From positions 39,331 to 103,330 of the forward strand of contig JAECUM010096241.1 in assembly GCA_016617855.1 (NCBI GenBank): 64,000 bases of DNA, written 5' to 3'. Shown one piece after another: positions 20,531 through 32,489 of the stretch. The notes beneath the pieces were generated by a model. It was not told the origin of the DNA. It searched no databases and saw nothing but the letters and a program-made list of their open reading frames with translations. Source of the stretch: Megalonaias nervosa (lineage: Eukaryota > Mollusca > Bivalvia > Unionida > Unionidae). How positions within the stretch are numbered: position 1 is the stretch's first letter; each line of letters begins with the position of its first letter. The position numbers were made by a program, and so were the translations under genes.

Positions 20531-23500
20531 TTTCAACCGTCCAGGTAGCTACCTTAATTAAATATTATTAATTAATTAATCTATAATTTGCATATTTAGT
20601 TGCAGAAAGTAACTTTGCTATTGTGGTACACAAATTCTTGTTGGCTGATTGTGTCATCATATCTTTTGACGTATTCATGCACGTCCAAACAAAGAAAATG
20701 TGGTCAATCGGCCAACATGTTCAATCCATACATAAAATGACAACGTTTTGGCATATATCTGTGTATGAAAAAAATTATTTGCTAATTTGTCAAAAAAAAT
20801 AGTGGGGATATTTTGAATATTTTTTGAATGTTTTGAATATTGCATTGAAAGTAAACCCAGCATGTTTCTTCATTTTTTACCACTGGCATATGATTGAGAA
20901 AAGTAATGCTAATAAAAATGTCCCAAAAATCATCTAGGTATATTTTCAATCTCAAAAATTCTTATATAATTGATACATATTGATCCTAAAAATATAAAAA
21001 ATATCAAATGATCGAATCCTTGATGGCGTAAACTTAAAAGATGCCTTATTTATATTTGTGACAAATAACAATCACTAAGATTGTTTAACTTTCATTATTG
21101 CATTATTTATTTTCATGCCACCAAAAGCAAAACGATCTCGTGGATGTTTAAATGTAGTAATGAAAGAATATGAAATAATTCTTTGCGATGTATCTTCTGC
21201 ACTCGAAAGTGTTTTTATGGGTGTATGCAACCAGAAATGTGGAAACTTCAGTTATTTCCACTAGAGAGCTACATTGGCAGTCGATGGCGAGATTTGTCGT
21301 TTGTGCGTTTGTGTTGGAAGCTCATCATCGTCATCATCATCCCTTTGTTAGCAAAATATTTTGAATTTAACCATGTTCAACAGAGATACCCGCCCGTAAT
21401 TTCGCGAGGTTTTTACTTTGCATTTTTACTTGACATTTTGAAGTGATGCACCAATCAATTGTTCCTATCGTTATTTATAGCAACCACTTAGTTTTATGGA
21501 CTCAAAAGAATGCTGATTTAAACTTGTCAAGACTAAAATATTCGAAAATGATATGAGAATAAGCTTTAGACAGACAAGGTATGCAAAAGCATAATCTATA
21601 ATTATTTGCAAACCATGGTACCGGAAGTCTCCACAGACGTCTCTATTATTTTAGAAAACTTTTACGGCAAAAGACGTTAGAAATGTTAATTATTTATATG
21701 TAAGAAATGTAACAGATGAGGAAAACATGCAAATATCCCACTATGGCAACGATTTCCTAACACTGGAATTTGACGTTTCATTCGTTAATAAAATGAGATG
21801 AAGACAAATCCCGATAAAGACTAAATCCTGATATAATATCCCAATACCATAATAAACGATTAATTCTGATATATGGATTTTGTTCGTAACTTTATTAGAA
21901 ATACCAGTATTTTGCTTTTTCAGTTTGTGTCGTTTTTGTTTTGGGTCAAAATGTAAAAACAAATGATCGGTATATTAATGATGCGATAACGTTCAACACG
22001 CTGGTAATTAAAGCAAATGATAAACAGGTACAAAATATATTAAACAACAATTACACCATATGCTGTCAGGCAAATAAATGTCGATGCCCTGTGTCTCCAG
22101 GGTAAATCTCTCAATTGTAACACCTTTAAATCACTATGCACCACTATGGTTCACCATTTTAACAATGTATTTCTGAACAAGTTGTTTCCACTACTAGATT
22201 CATTTTTTTTAAAAGAAAACACTACATCAGCGTTTAAGGTTTATTTCTGTACCACACGTTTTCGCTACGCATTTTCTTAAAAAGTACACACTTTTTTAAA
22301 GGTATTACTTTTTCTAGTATTCCGCTTTCTAAAACACGAATGAAAGAAAAGTATATTTTAAAAAAAAATTAAAACATCCAGTTTTGAAAACACATTGTGG
22401 AACATATTATTGAAATATACAAACTGTAAATATACAAACTGTTAAAAGCATTAAAAGCACCAGTTACAAATCACACAAAATGGACATAAAAAACCATAGT
22501 GGTAAAGACGTACGTTAACAAAATTATCAAATTTAAGGACGTATTTGAATAAAACACATTTTAAAGCACATGATAAAAAGCATAGATTTTTAAAGCACAA
22601 GAACAATAACACAATAGGAATGCGCACAACTAGAAAACCCACATTAGAAAACATACACCAAACAACAAACATTTCTACATCCAGAATTAGTATTAAAGCT
22701 CAAACGTTATACTTTTGCACGGTACAGTTTGCTAACCTAGCTCTTGGAGACAGATGCTTACATTACGTGTAATATACGTGCTCCGTTCTTTAAATATGAC
22801 ACCAATATGCTCAGTCCATGTTAATATTATATCTCCAATCATCGACAGCTGAAAAAAAACTTGTCTATTCGCCAACCTAACTCCTCCTTCCTCAACCAAA
22901 GTGGGCATAGTATTCGCCATCACAGGATAAAGCGTTAATATCTTCAACGTTTTCGACATCTCTATCTCTATATATAGGATTACAAATATACATCAAACAG
23001 AACGAACAGTTCTGTCCCTGGATTCTACAGGAGAATGCTTGATAATACTAGCTTGCATTTTATAAATACTAATAAACAGTATTGTCATATAGATTAGATA
23101 ATTTTAATTCCTACACTAAGGAGATTCGAACCTTTGTTTATGGGTAAACGGCAGCCATCGCCTGCCTGTAAGCACCGACTCCAAAATGGCTAATGGTAAA
23201 AATCAGACTTGGTGAAAGATACTGAACAAAGAATGAGATTTCTGTAGTTAAACGCGATCGATTATAGCCTGTTCATATTGATATTATTGTGGTTGTGAGG
23301 ATTCTTGTTTTTAATGTTGATTGACACAACGTTAAAATGTAGCAAATATATCCATTTTTATTTTCATTGTATATTTCATTCCATTCTATATGATGATGAC
23401 GATGATAGTCCTTTTAATTATCACAATGAATAAATCAGTAAATTAATATTACTTTGGATCATTAATGTCTTTTTTGAAAGAAAAGATCCATTTTAATTTT

Positions 23501-24628
23501 GCTTATTAGATTCTCTATCTACCTACCTACCTACCTACCTACCTACCTACATACATACATACATACATGCATACATACATACATAATGATGATTATTTAC
23601 TGGACGATATGATAGCAAAATACTACAGTCTTTCAAAGTGGAGATTTATGTATACAGTAATCAAGTCAATGGAAATGTGAAGAGAAATGTTTCTACTTTT
23701 TTCTCATTCATGAAAGGATTTCGTTAGGGTGAAAATCCAACCCCATATTTATCTGTGTAAACCTTTGAATCGAAACATTGATATTGCATGAAACTAAACA
23801 TTTCAGACTTTGAATTCGATCGCTAGAAATTTACACAGATGATAAAGACAATCCCAAAGATTATTGTAGTAATTTTATTGGAATGATTGGAAATTAAAAT
23901 TAAATGCAAACAAAACAAAAGTACTAATTTTTTATAGAGATTATTAGGAAAAGTTTTTGTCTTTACATAGGTCAATGAAAACATCTGTCATTGTGCTGTC
24001 CTGAGTAAGACCGAAAGATTTTTCAAAGCTGTAAAGCAAACAAGATCATAGGGATCGGAAAAGTACCTATTCTACACTAGGGATCTGAAATTTGGGGCTT
24101 TCATAAAAAGGAAATTCAATGAGAAAATTAATACAGACTTTTAAAGATGGGTTAAACTGTAACAACAATGCCCCGCTACATGGAGAAAGTGGAACTTTGT
24201 GTGAAATTGAATACCATTTGCGTAGACTAATTGACGGAAAACATGAATAACACACGAAACTATTTAAAAATTTATCTAGCAATTTATCAACCTTTTAAAA
24301 CAAACTTGCAATTAACTTTTTTTAACCAAGAAGTTTTAAATTCCTTACTTTAAATTTAAACCGCATCAAACCACAGTTGAAACTGACAGCTGGCCACATA
24401 TTCCAAGAAGGAAAGTACATTATGCAACGAAAATGATTGAGGACATATTTAGTTGTCCTCAGTTCATATCTGAAAGAAAACTCTGCCTAGAAAAGAATGT
24501 CATAGAAGACAGAATATAGTACATTTTACCGATTTGTTTGATACGAAAGGAAGCAAGATGTTTACGAAATTCATAGAAAAATATTCCTCATCCTGGCTCT
24601 TACATGTGTCTTAGCTTTTTATATCAAT
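20531..24628. other. Non-coding host DNA
   Basis: AT-rich sequence with frequent stops in all frames. Short ORFs here (for example 21183-21446 and 22545-22772) look random in composition. Apart from a CTAC/CATA microsatellite I see nothing that I can name. Confidence 0.6.
23517..23585. repeat. (CTAC)n/(CATA)n microsatellite
   Basis: Perfect tetranucleotide tract that switches from CTAC to ATAC units, with one interruption (ATGC). Confidence 0.9.
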
Positions 24629-25063
24629 GTTGTTTACTTCAGAATTACTCATTCTTAACATCAGTATTAATGAAATAAATAATGAAGTCAATGTTAGCTG
24701 AGTTCAGATGAGAGGATTTAATTTATTTGTTTAAATCATTGATTTAGTACAAAATCACTATTTTGAAATTATTGTGAATTCATGAAAGGACATTTTGGAT
24801 TATATCATTATGATACATTCGAGACTACCGGCACATCAGCACATTCAAAATTGAAATTTATTCGGATAACCGCTTGAATTTACTCCAAATGCTCTATACA
24901 TTTCGACTTGTGATAGAACTTTTGCGACTATTTTGGATTGAATTCACATTCATTAAACATTATTTTAAATTTTCATTTTGTAAACAAGAGAAATAAATTC
25001 TTTGTTGAATTTTACAACAACCATTGGTTTTCACTATTTTTTGTTACTTAGTTTAAGACCACA
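24629..25063 (+). repeat. 5' LTR of the gypsy element
   Basis: Starts TGTTGTTTAC and ends near ACA. It aligns along its length with 45479-45930 (shared blocks TTTTGGATTATAT, ACACATCAGCACATTC, TTGTTGAATTTTACAA, TTTGTTACTTAG) but is clearly diverged, so the insertion is old. Confidence 0.75.
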
Positions 25064-25069
25064 GAAAGT

Positions 25070-25087
25070 TGGGAGCTCGTCCGGGAT
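25070..25087 (+). other. Primer binding site, tRNA-Pro-like
   Basis: TGGGAGCTCGTCCGGGAT follows the 5' LTR and differs at one base from the tRNA-Pro PBS known from gammaretroviruses. Confidence 0.7.
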
Positions 25088-25223
25088 ACGAATTTCTCTA
25101 AAATTTTCAGAAAACTTCAGTTTGTTTTTTAAACTTAAATTCACCTTGTTTAGGAATTTTATCAGTCCCATGTATTATTTCACATATCTAAGAAATCTAT
25201 TGTGAAACCAACAAGCATTTATA

Positions 25224-26400
25224 ATGTCATCTAAAGTGTCTAACTTTCCTTTAAATCCAACACAGGAACGGTTAAAGTCCTCGAAAAAAAATGAATCGCT
25301 CCAGCTTGCCAGACAATATGATCTCTCTGAGGCGAAGGCTTCTTTATCGAAGCAAGAAATAAAAAATATTTTGGTTCAGTATTTGGTGAAAACTTTCTTT
25401 TTCGATAAAAGAACTTTCGGCTTGATTAGAAAGTCCCTATTTGGCTCTGAAATAAAAGTAATAAAATTGAAATCAAAATGCGAGATGGAATTCAGATTGA
25501 GAAAGTGAAAGAAGAGAGACAATTGCAATTACAGAAAGAAGAAAGAGACATGCAATTGCAGAAAGAGGAAAGAGACAATGAAAATGAAAAAAGGAAGTGA
25601 TGGAAATACAGATGCGGAGAGAAAGAGAAAAAGAACGATAAATGCAATTTAGACTAAAATAACTATAACTGGTAAGTGGAAAATACTCCCCACTCCCTTT
25701 GCACACAAGTTCATTTTTTTGTTACAAGAAATATTAGGTTAGTACCCCTTTTAAAGAAACAGAAGTAGATACATATTTTTCTCATTTTCAAAATAAAAAT
25801 TGCTGAAAATTTGAAATAGCTAAGAGAGCATTGAATTATATTATTACAAGGTGTAATTCTTGGCAAAGCTAGTGACTTCACTGTCAATACAATAACTTGC
25901 TGATTACGATGTGGTTAAGGAATGTGTCTTGAACGGTTTGATACCCGAAGCATATCGACAAAGGTTTAGGAACTGTAAAAAAAGGAACCGGACAGACCCA
26001 TGTTGAATATGCAAGAGAAAAAGAATATATGATAGATAGTGCTCAGCCAAGAAGATTTGTCAGTCAAGAATACAATAACCTCAGACATTTCGTATTAGGT
26101 ACCATAGTGAAGTTAAAACCAACCTTGACGGTGGAAACGTTTGAAAATGATGGTCGTACAACTGACAATTATTCAGTCATTTTATTTGTCAGTAATTCTT
26201 CATCTCAGCAGTTCTTTTTGAGTAAACAAATATTTCAACCTCATACGAGCACTTCCAAATCTGGCACAACTTTTAGGAATCAAATCCTTATTTCTTCCTA
26301 CGTGCATTATTGCAACAAGAAAAGATACGTTATTCTTGATTGCAACAGATTGAAAAATAAGCAGCAAAATAAAAAACAATAAAAAATAAAAAAATAAAAA
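25224..26400 (+). pseudogene. gag: Gypsy gag remnant
   Basis: A 94-aa open frame starts MSSKVSNFPLNP, followed by a charged Gln/Lys/Glu repeat (LQKEERD) and, in shifting frames up to 26050, a capsid-like region with VDTYFSHFQNKIAE and a segment ending RQRFRNCKK typical of SCAN-like gags of this clade. Stops and frameshifts are many. It would package the retrotransposon RNA. Confidence 0.6.
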
Positions 26401-26449
26401 CTTTCTAATAGGTCACAGTCATGTACTGAAAGCAATAAATTTATTAGAT

Positions 26450-26903
26450 CATACAATCCCCAATTTTATTATATCACTTATTGGTGATTCTGAAAAGTTT
26501 ATCCCTCTAAAAATTGATATGGGAAACAGGAGCTTTTTGGAGTCTTATTATCAGGTTCTTTGCCTTTTTTTGAAAAGACTTCTTCTAATGAAAGTCTTCG
26601 TATTCAAGAAGTGGAGTGCGGCTTTGGTAATGTTCCACTCCGTTGTGTAAATTTGTTATCACATTTAGTCTCAGGACAGTCGGAACAGTGACGTCTTTAC
26701 CTATCGAGTGTATTCATTTATCGCTAGAAAATGACCTAGCTGGAGATAAGCTGAAAAAGAAATCTCTAACTTACACCCAGCTTGTGTTGTTACCAGAGCT
26801 AACTATCTCCTGTTTGTTTCAAGGGGCAATTTACGAATTTGAATCTGAAGACACAGTACCTGTTTCTTTTTTTGTTACAAATGGTGTTCTTATAAGAAAA
26901 TGA
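26450..26903 (+). pseudogene. Gypsy aspartic protease remnant
   Basis: Frames around 26530-26760 read NESLRIQEVECGFGNVPL and then SLPIECIHLSLENDLAGDK, the flap-to-C-terminus part of a retropepsin of this clade. The catalytic DTG is not clearly seen. At least two frameshifts. Confidence 0.5.
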
Positions 26904-26924
26904 GATCACCTTGTGATCCGCTTG

Positions 26925-27192
26925 TGATGAGTGGTCAGTGAGCTATCAAACTGATGTTTCTAAGTCGCACAAGAAGGAAATTCTTCGTCTAGCCCACGAA
27001 GCTCCTTTGGCTGGTCATTTAGGGGTAATGAGATTGATAATAAGATATTAAATCATTTTTATTTGCCTAAAATTAAAAATGATGTTTGTAAATACTGTAG
27101 ATCTTGTCACACTTGTCAAAGCGTACGAGAACCCAATCTGAAGATACCTATGGCCTGCAACCTATTTCTCCATTTGACGATCCATTTAGTGG
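26925..27192 (+). pseudogene. Gypsy integrase, N-terminal part
   Basis: A zinc-binding H2C2-type domain is visible: HKKEILRLAHEAPLAGHLG in one frame and CKYCRSCHTCQSV in another. The frame reads to the element 2 insertion point and resumes at 42821 without a shift once the duplication is counted once. Confidence 0.7.
27188..27192. repeat. Target site duplication of element 2 (left copy)
   Basis: AGTGG (AGTGGA if the first A of the TIR is counted) recurs at 42821-42825(6). Confidence 0.8.
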
Positions 27193-27450
27193 AGCAGCAG
27201 AGAGGGTGGACCCTACAACTTTTTCCTGACCTTATTTTACAAAAATAAAGGTTCCTACAGGGGCTGAAAAATAAGGTCAATAACGCTAAACCGAACCTCC
27301 TAACTTTTATTATTACCATATAGTTTGAAAAACGGATAATAAATCGTTTGGGTTAGCTCATTTTTGTTATTTTATTTTTGACTTTTGTTATAATGCGTTT
27401 AGTTTACTTACCGGGTCACTCAATTTTTGTCGTCCACCCTCTCTGCTGCT
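27193..27450 (+). repeat. Left TIR of element 2
   Basis: Inverted match to 42563-42820 with only a few differences. Its own two ends are inverted repeats of each other (AGCAGCAGAGAGGGTGGA and TCCACCCTCTCTGCTGCT), so the TIR looks like a small self-contained unit. A diverged relative is the single TIR of element 3 (50305-50546). Confidence 0.95.
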
Positions 27451-27485
27451 ATAAATTAAACAACCATTATAAATATTATTAACAG

Positions 27486-28532
27486 ATGATTATCGGAGAA
27501 CCACATTCAGCTAGATTAGCTCGAGAGCGACTAGAAGCAATTAGAAAATGTCTACCCGTCCGTGATTTAGTTAAACAACAACTACAATCACGTCAGGAGT
27601 CTCAGGTGGAATTTGCAGAAGGTACAGAACAATTATTTAAACCGATTATTGAACCAACAAAGAAAATTGTTACAGCAACTGAGGCAACACAGAAAGCTCT
27701 TGAAACATTGCCTGTTGATATTGCTGGTCGTATTCAAGCAGCTCAACCTGGGGCTCAACCACCACCACAACCACAACCACCAAGAACCATAACTAAGATA
27801 ATGGATAAATTTACACCTGAAGGTATTGCTGCTGTCAGGGATCCAAAAAAATTATTTGATATTGCCGCGTTTGGATATTATGAAAGACAAAAATATGTAA
27901 AACCAGAATATGTTAAATCTCTGAGCTCTACCAATTGGATCAGGGATGTATATCGCATCTCTACTGGTATTCCAGAAATCAGATCTAATGAAGATATTAG
28001 AAGTTTTAACAGATTTGATGAGGCTGTAAATAAATATATAGAAGAGGTTGAACAAAGTAAACGATTATCACCATCATTACCATCATCACCACAACAACCA
28101 CTACCACGACTACAACAACAATCTGAATTACCATCACCACAACGATCACAACGACTACAACAAGAGCTACAACGACGAGAACAAGAACGACAAGAAACAA
28201 TGAAACGATTACAATCACCACGATGACCAGTCCAAACAACAGGTAAGGAAGAAGAAGAAGAATATTGGCCGTCAGACACCTCTTCTGGCGACATAAGTGG
28301 AAGTGGATTTACTACTCATGGAAGTGGCCTTATTACTTGCCCCAATAACGTTCTTGCTGATGTTGATCGACTAGAAATCCTCATTGGAGGAAAACGAGCT
28401 GGTAATAATTCCCCAGAAATCATTAATGAAGCAGCTGATATTTGTAAACGATTATTTACAGGTGGAATTATGGATATTAATGTATATCGATCCCTCATTA
28501 TTGAAATCGCCGATGACTACTATAGTGACTGA
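27486..28532 (+). pseudogene. Coiled-coil structural/scaffold-like protein (element 2)
   Basis: Starts MIIGEPHSARLARERLEAI and runs in one frame to 28532 with a single TGA near 28224. N-terminal charged helix, a FKPIIEPTKKIV block, a Pro/Gln-rich linker (PPPQPQPP), a central folded part (about residues 100-180), a Gln/Arg/Ser-rich low-complexity tract (28060-28220) and a C-terminal helical block SPEIINEAADICKRL. It is the homologue of 13251-14904. First gene after the left TIR. Confidence 0.6.
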
Positions 28533-28563
28533 GTATGTAATTAAATACAGCTACTATAATAAA

Positions 28564-29037
28564 ATGATCGTACATAGTAATCAACGTGGACCAACCATGG
28601 TCAGGGCAGTAAATTCATGATTACCAGTATACAAAACAACCTACGGAGATGGACTAGGCGATATTGTTCAGGGTCTGTTTAGAAGGATAGCCCCAAAAGC
28701 AATACCGATTGCAAAGCAACTGGGGATGAAAGCTATTGATGTTGTTCGTGAAAAAGGTATTGGTACTGTTGGTAATCTCGCTAGTAAAGCGTTTTCAGCG
28801 ATCAAGGATAGACTAACACGATTAATAGGCAGACCTGCGGTCCGACCTCAACCTGTAAAATTACCTAGCACTGAAGTAATGCCTGCAAATATTAGTAAAA
28901 TAATAAATCAAGCTGCTAATCAAAAACTAGCAGAGTTGGCTGATGTACCATTATCAGAAAAAGAAAAAAATATAACCGCTAGTCTGATAGCAGGAAGTGG
29001 TCTCACTTCCCGAAGTGGTCTTCGTTTTAGACGATAA
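28564..29037 (+). pseudogene. Gly/Ala-rich minor capsid protein (pVI-like)
   Basis: ATG at 28564 after ATAATAAA, one in-frame TGA at 28618, then TYGDGLGDIVQGLFRRIAPK and an amphipathic region. It ends with LTSRSGLRFRR. It matches 12092-12454 of element 1 in plan and in position before the capsid gene. A start at 28515 is also possible, overlapping the previous gene. Confidence 0.55.
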
Positions 29038-29051
29038 TAATTATAATAAAG

Positions 29052-30412
29052 ATGTTCAAACGTATATCTGATCCAGCGTTTGACATGGATGCACCAGTAC
29101 TCAAGGATGAGTCTGTGCGTGATTATCAATAGTTCCAAATCAGCCTGGAAGGGTTGAACTTCAGGTTCAAGATACAAGCAGATATTTTCTACCCGCTGAG
29201 GCGTTTATTGAAGTAGAGGGCGAAATTTTAAAAGCTGATAATACTCTATACGCAGTTGAAACGGTTGTTAGTTTTGTTAATAATGGTATTATGGCGTTAT
29301 TTGACAGCGCCACTTATATGATTGATGGTAAAAATATTGAATCAATTCAGAAGGACGTTGATGTTGCTACAACAATATTGGGTCTAGCACGACACAGCGA
29401 TGATTATTCAAGATCAGCTGGTCCATCAATGATGTTTATAAAAGATACTTCTAATTTTCCAGAGCATCAGCAATATGAACTAAGACGACCAAGAAACTTC
29501 GCCAACAACGCTGATGCTGATGTGTGGCCGGTGGTTCATGGTGCTGATCCAGATTTCAACATAGGATTTAGATCACGTCGAGCGATATTAAAAGGTAATA
29601 GAAGAATGTTTTCATGCGCAATTCCACTGTCACATATCTTTGGATTCTGTAGAAATGTCAGAAAGGTTATTTTCGGAGCTAAACATACAGTTGTACTTGT
29701 ACGAAAAGGCACTGACGATGATGCAATATGGCGACCCGCTGGTACTGATCCTGGTAAAGGAATTCTTACAAAACTTTCATTGTGGATGCCAGTGATAACT
29801 CCATCAATATCTGAAGAAGGCCGGTTGCTATCTTTTATGAGTCAAGGTGGTAAATCAACGTTGTCATGGTTGACTACGACAACAGATTCTTTTCAAAGTA
29901 ACATTAATGGTTTATTTACTTGGCAAATAGCTTCTCAGCAAGGTGTTTCTGCACCGCGACATATATTTATTGCATTACAAGATGCTGCACGAGTAAACTC
30001 ACAAAATCTTAGTATTATGATATTTGACGATCTTGGTGTTTCTGAGATTTCGTTAAGAATAAATGGACATCAAGAACCATCTGAGGATATATTACTGAAT
30101 TTCGATCAAAATCATGTAGCACGTGTATATCATCGTCTTATGTCGTTTATGGGGCGTGATCAGAACATTGATACTGGTTTACAAATATCACAGTTAGATT
30201 TTACAACCTTATATCCGATTTATTACTTTTCGCTGGAACATTTAGATTTAACCAGACAATCAGTAGTCGATATACATTTTCGAGCTCGCGTAAACCAAGG
30301 AGTTATCGCTAATTACAGAGCTGTCGCTGTTATACTTAGCGATAAATCGATGTTACTTGAAGATGTTGGTGGACGAATGAGAGTTATTGATGCTCCAGTA
30401 GAAAACATGTAA
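29052..30412 (+). pseudogene. Major capsid protein (element 2)
   Basis: About 453 codons. One frameshift near 29130 separates a 26-codon start from the long open frame, which continues FLPAEAFIEVEGEILKA and contains HSDDYSRSAGPSMMF, CAIPLSHIFGFCRNVRKV, LTKLSLWMPVITPSI and FTTLYPIYYFSLEH, then ends RVIDAPVENM. It aligns with element 1 (10524-12059) and element 3 (55267-56525). The hexon-like capsid building block. Apart from the early shift it looks intact. Confidence 0.8.
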
Positions 30413-30450
30413 TTAGATCACCTTGATTTAAAATCAGGATAATAATTATA

Positions 30451-30887
30451 ATGTCATATCATCACGCTAGTGTTACCCTGACTCCTGGTCAGATTAAAAG
30501 GCTACAATCAGCATCAAAAAATAACTGTGGAATAAAAATATCGCTAAAAAAGAACAGATGAGCGGTTCAAATAAATTATCGTTGACCGAGCGTCAATTCA
30601 GAAACTTCAATGAAGCTAAAAAATCAAATAAAGGTATAAAACTTAATCTTTCTGCAGGAGCTATCAAAGATGCTGTTAAGACAGGTGGTATATTTCCACT
30701 TCTCGCAGCTATACCAGCATTAATAGCCGCTGCAGCCCCAGCTGTTGCAAAAGCAGCTGCATTAGGCGCTGTTGGAACCGCTGCTGGAATGGCATTAAAG
30801 AAAGCAACCGGACAGGGAATCAAAAAAAAAGGGAAAAGGTCTAAGACTTCCCGGGACCCCATATTCATGGTACGGAAAGGGTTTTAG
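30451..30887 (+). pseudogene. Minor capsid-like protein, in frame with the protease
   Basis: From the ATG at 30451 (MSYHHASVTLTPGQIKRL, after ATTATA), a frameshift in an A run near 30548, then LTERQFRNFNEAKKSNKG and a hydrophobic Ala segment (LLAAIPALIAAAAPAVAKAAAL). It ends in a basic 14-residue repeat whose first copy reads RSKTSRDPIFMVRKG. The following protease frame is the same frame, separated only by one TAG at 30885-30887. Confidence 0.65.
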
Positions 30888-30942
30888 ACTTCCCGGGACC
30901 CCATATTCATGGTACGGAAAGGGTCTAAGACTTCCCGGGACA
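30838..30942 (+). repeat. In-frame 42-bp tandem repeat between minor capsid and protease
   Basis: About 2.4 copies with period exactly 42 bp (14 codons): AAGACTTCCCGGGACCCCAT recurs. The element 3 gene has a diverged version (RSKTARNPSFMVR, then RSKTALDASLN), so the unit is older than either copy. Confidence 0.85.
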
Positions 30943-31373
30943 GTTTACTGATATCGCCTATGTCCAATTTTGATTTACTTAATGCTGCTAAAAAACTAAA
31001 ACTAAAAAACTTCAGAGGTGTTTTTATGCGCGATCAATTACCAAAACAACCGAATAATATTGAAACTGGTATTATTAATCTCGATAAAAACTCTGGACCT
31101 GGCACGCATTGGGTTGGATATGCAATTGATCCACGTGGAATTATTTACTTTGATTCATATGGATTAGTGCCACCTAAGGAATTTCTTCATTATGTCAGCA
31201 ATAATATTGCTCCAGTTTGGTATTCAACGTTACCAACACAAACACTAGCTGATCCACCAATATGTGGTCGTGAAGTACTTAATGTACTTGATGCTATATC
31301 AAAATCAACAAAACCACCTCATAAAGTCGTGCATGAATATACCACATTGTCACATTTAAACGGATACTTATAA
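30888..31373 (+). CDS. Adenain-like cysteine protease (element 2)
   Basis: His in GPGTHWVGYA, Asp in YFDSYGLVPP, Gln in PTQTLADPP and Cys in ICGREVLNVL are in the adenain order. The open frame includes repeat copies (MVRKGSKTSRDS) before a Met that begins SNFDLLNAAKKLK. The in-frame TAG at 30885 may be a mutation, with an internal start at 30909 or 30963. It would cleave capsid precursors. The fiber gene begins 5 bp after its stop. Confidence 0.8.
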   Translation, partial: TSRDPIFMVRKGSKTSRDSLLISPMSNFDLLNAAKKLKLKNFRGVFMRDQLPKQPNNIETGIINLDKNSGPGTHWVGYAIDPRGIIYFDSYGLVPPKEFLHYVSNNIAPVWYSTLPTQTLADPPICGREVLNVLDAISKSTKPPHKVVHEYTTLSHLNGYL

Positions 31374-31378
31374 ATATA

Positions 31379-32479
31379 ATGGTAGATAATTACGGAAGAT
31401 CTCGCAAAGCTCAGAAGCAAGTTGATTTATCTAAATACGTAACTCTTGATCAACTCAGAAATGAGATTGACGATTTATTAAATATTACAAGTGTGGATCA
31501 AAATGAAGTCGTTGTTTTTCAGGATAAACAAGGACGATTAAAAACGAATAACATACAACTGACAGATGTACTCGTACGAATTCCTACCGCAGTTGTTGAT
31601 AATATCGTTATTTTCTCCGATCAGGGTAAAATACAAGATTCTGGTAAGTCAGTTAACGATTTTATCAAGCGAGCTGGTGATTCATTCAGGGGTAGCATTA
31701 TTATGAATCGAAATAAAATTATAGACCTTGGAAATCCAACCGTAGATACAGACGCCGCAACAAAAAAATATGTCGATGATCAAGAATCTAAGTACGTGTT
31801 AGTTAACGGTGGTATAATGCGTGCATTTCTCAACATGAATAATAATGGTATTAATAATCTTAGAACACCAGAATCTGATTTTGACGCTGCAACGAAGAAA
31901 TATGTAGACGATAGCAACATTCCTACGACAACTTCGCTAAAAACAATCAATGACGAAATGACCACACTCAATGGTACTTTTACTAAACACGTGGAAACGT
32001 TTTTAAATTTTCGTAGAAACATAAACAAACCCATAAAAGATTTTTTTGGTGATCCACCAACCGTTAACATAAAACTAGCCGACGTTAACATGAAACTCAA
32101 TGATATTGTTAGTGGAATACCTAATATTGTTCAAAAAACTAATCTGATTAAAATCCTTCACAATCAGATCGTCAATGTCGTGTACACAGTAGTATCAGGA
32201 TTAACAACATGGTCACAGCAAAATAACACTATTAGATATACCGCGAATGTTACTGGTGTATATAGACTGTCTATCTTTAGCTCTGCAAAGTTTAAAATTT
32301 ATACTACAACATTTCCATGGCGTCATTCAGCCGATGCTTTCTCTGGAGTTGTATCTATAGTGTTAAATAAAGATGCTGAAGAAATATTTTTACTGGAAGC
32401 AGATGATCGAACAATAACCGCAACGTCTTACTGGTGGTGTTTGGAATTTGTAGCTGGAACACCACAATTAGTCACTTAA
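31379..32479 (+). CDS. Fiber-like protein (element 2)
   Basis: 366-aa intact frame after AAATATA. N-terminal anchor (residues 1-90, with DQNEVVVFQDKQGRL), then two phage-tail-type repeats (IIMNRNKIIDLGNPTVDTDAATKKYVDD and LNMNNNGINNL ... FDAATKKYVDD), a helical linker and a beta-rich head from about residue 255 (TTWSQQNNTIRYTANVTGVYRL ...). The head does not resemble the discoidin-like head of element 1. Probably the attachment fiber. It overlaps nothing and has neighbours 5 and 10 bp away. Confidence 0.7.
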   Translation: MVDNYGRSRKAQKQVDLSKYVTLDQLRNEIDDLLNITSVDQNEVVVFQDKQGRLKTNNIQLTDVLVRIPTAVVDNIVIFSDQGKIQDSGKSVNDFIKRAGDSFRGSIIMNRNKIIDLGNPTVDTDAATKKYVDDQESKYVLVNGGIMRAFLNMNNNGINNLRTPESDFDAATKKYVDDSNIPTTTSLKTINDEMTTLNGTFTKHVETFLNFRRNINKPIKDFFGDPPTVNIKLADVNMKLNDIVSGIPNIVQKTNLIKILHNQIVNVVYTVVSGLTTWSQQNNTIRYTANVTGVYRLSIFSSAKFKIYTTTFPWRHSADAFSGVVSIVLNKDAEEIFLLEADDRTITATSYWWCLEFVAGTPQLVT

Positions 32480-32489
32480 TATAACAATA

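Noticed and set aside
21183..21446. Possible host gene of 87 aa
   Set aside because: No codon bias, motif or neighbouring exons; it lies in stop-rich host DNA.
27878..28294. Minus-strand Cys/Ser/Gly-rich and Val-rich ORFs
   Set aside because: They are antisense shadows of the Gln/Pro-rich low-complexity part of the 27486 gene.
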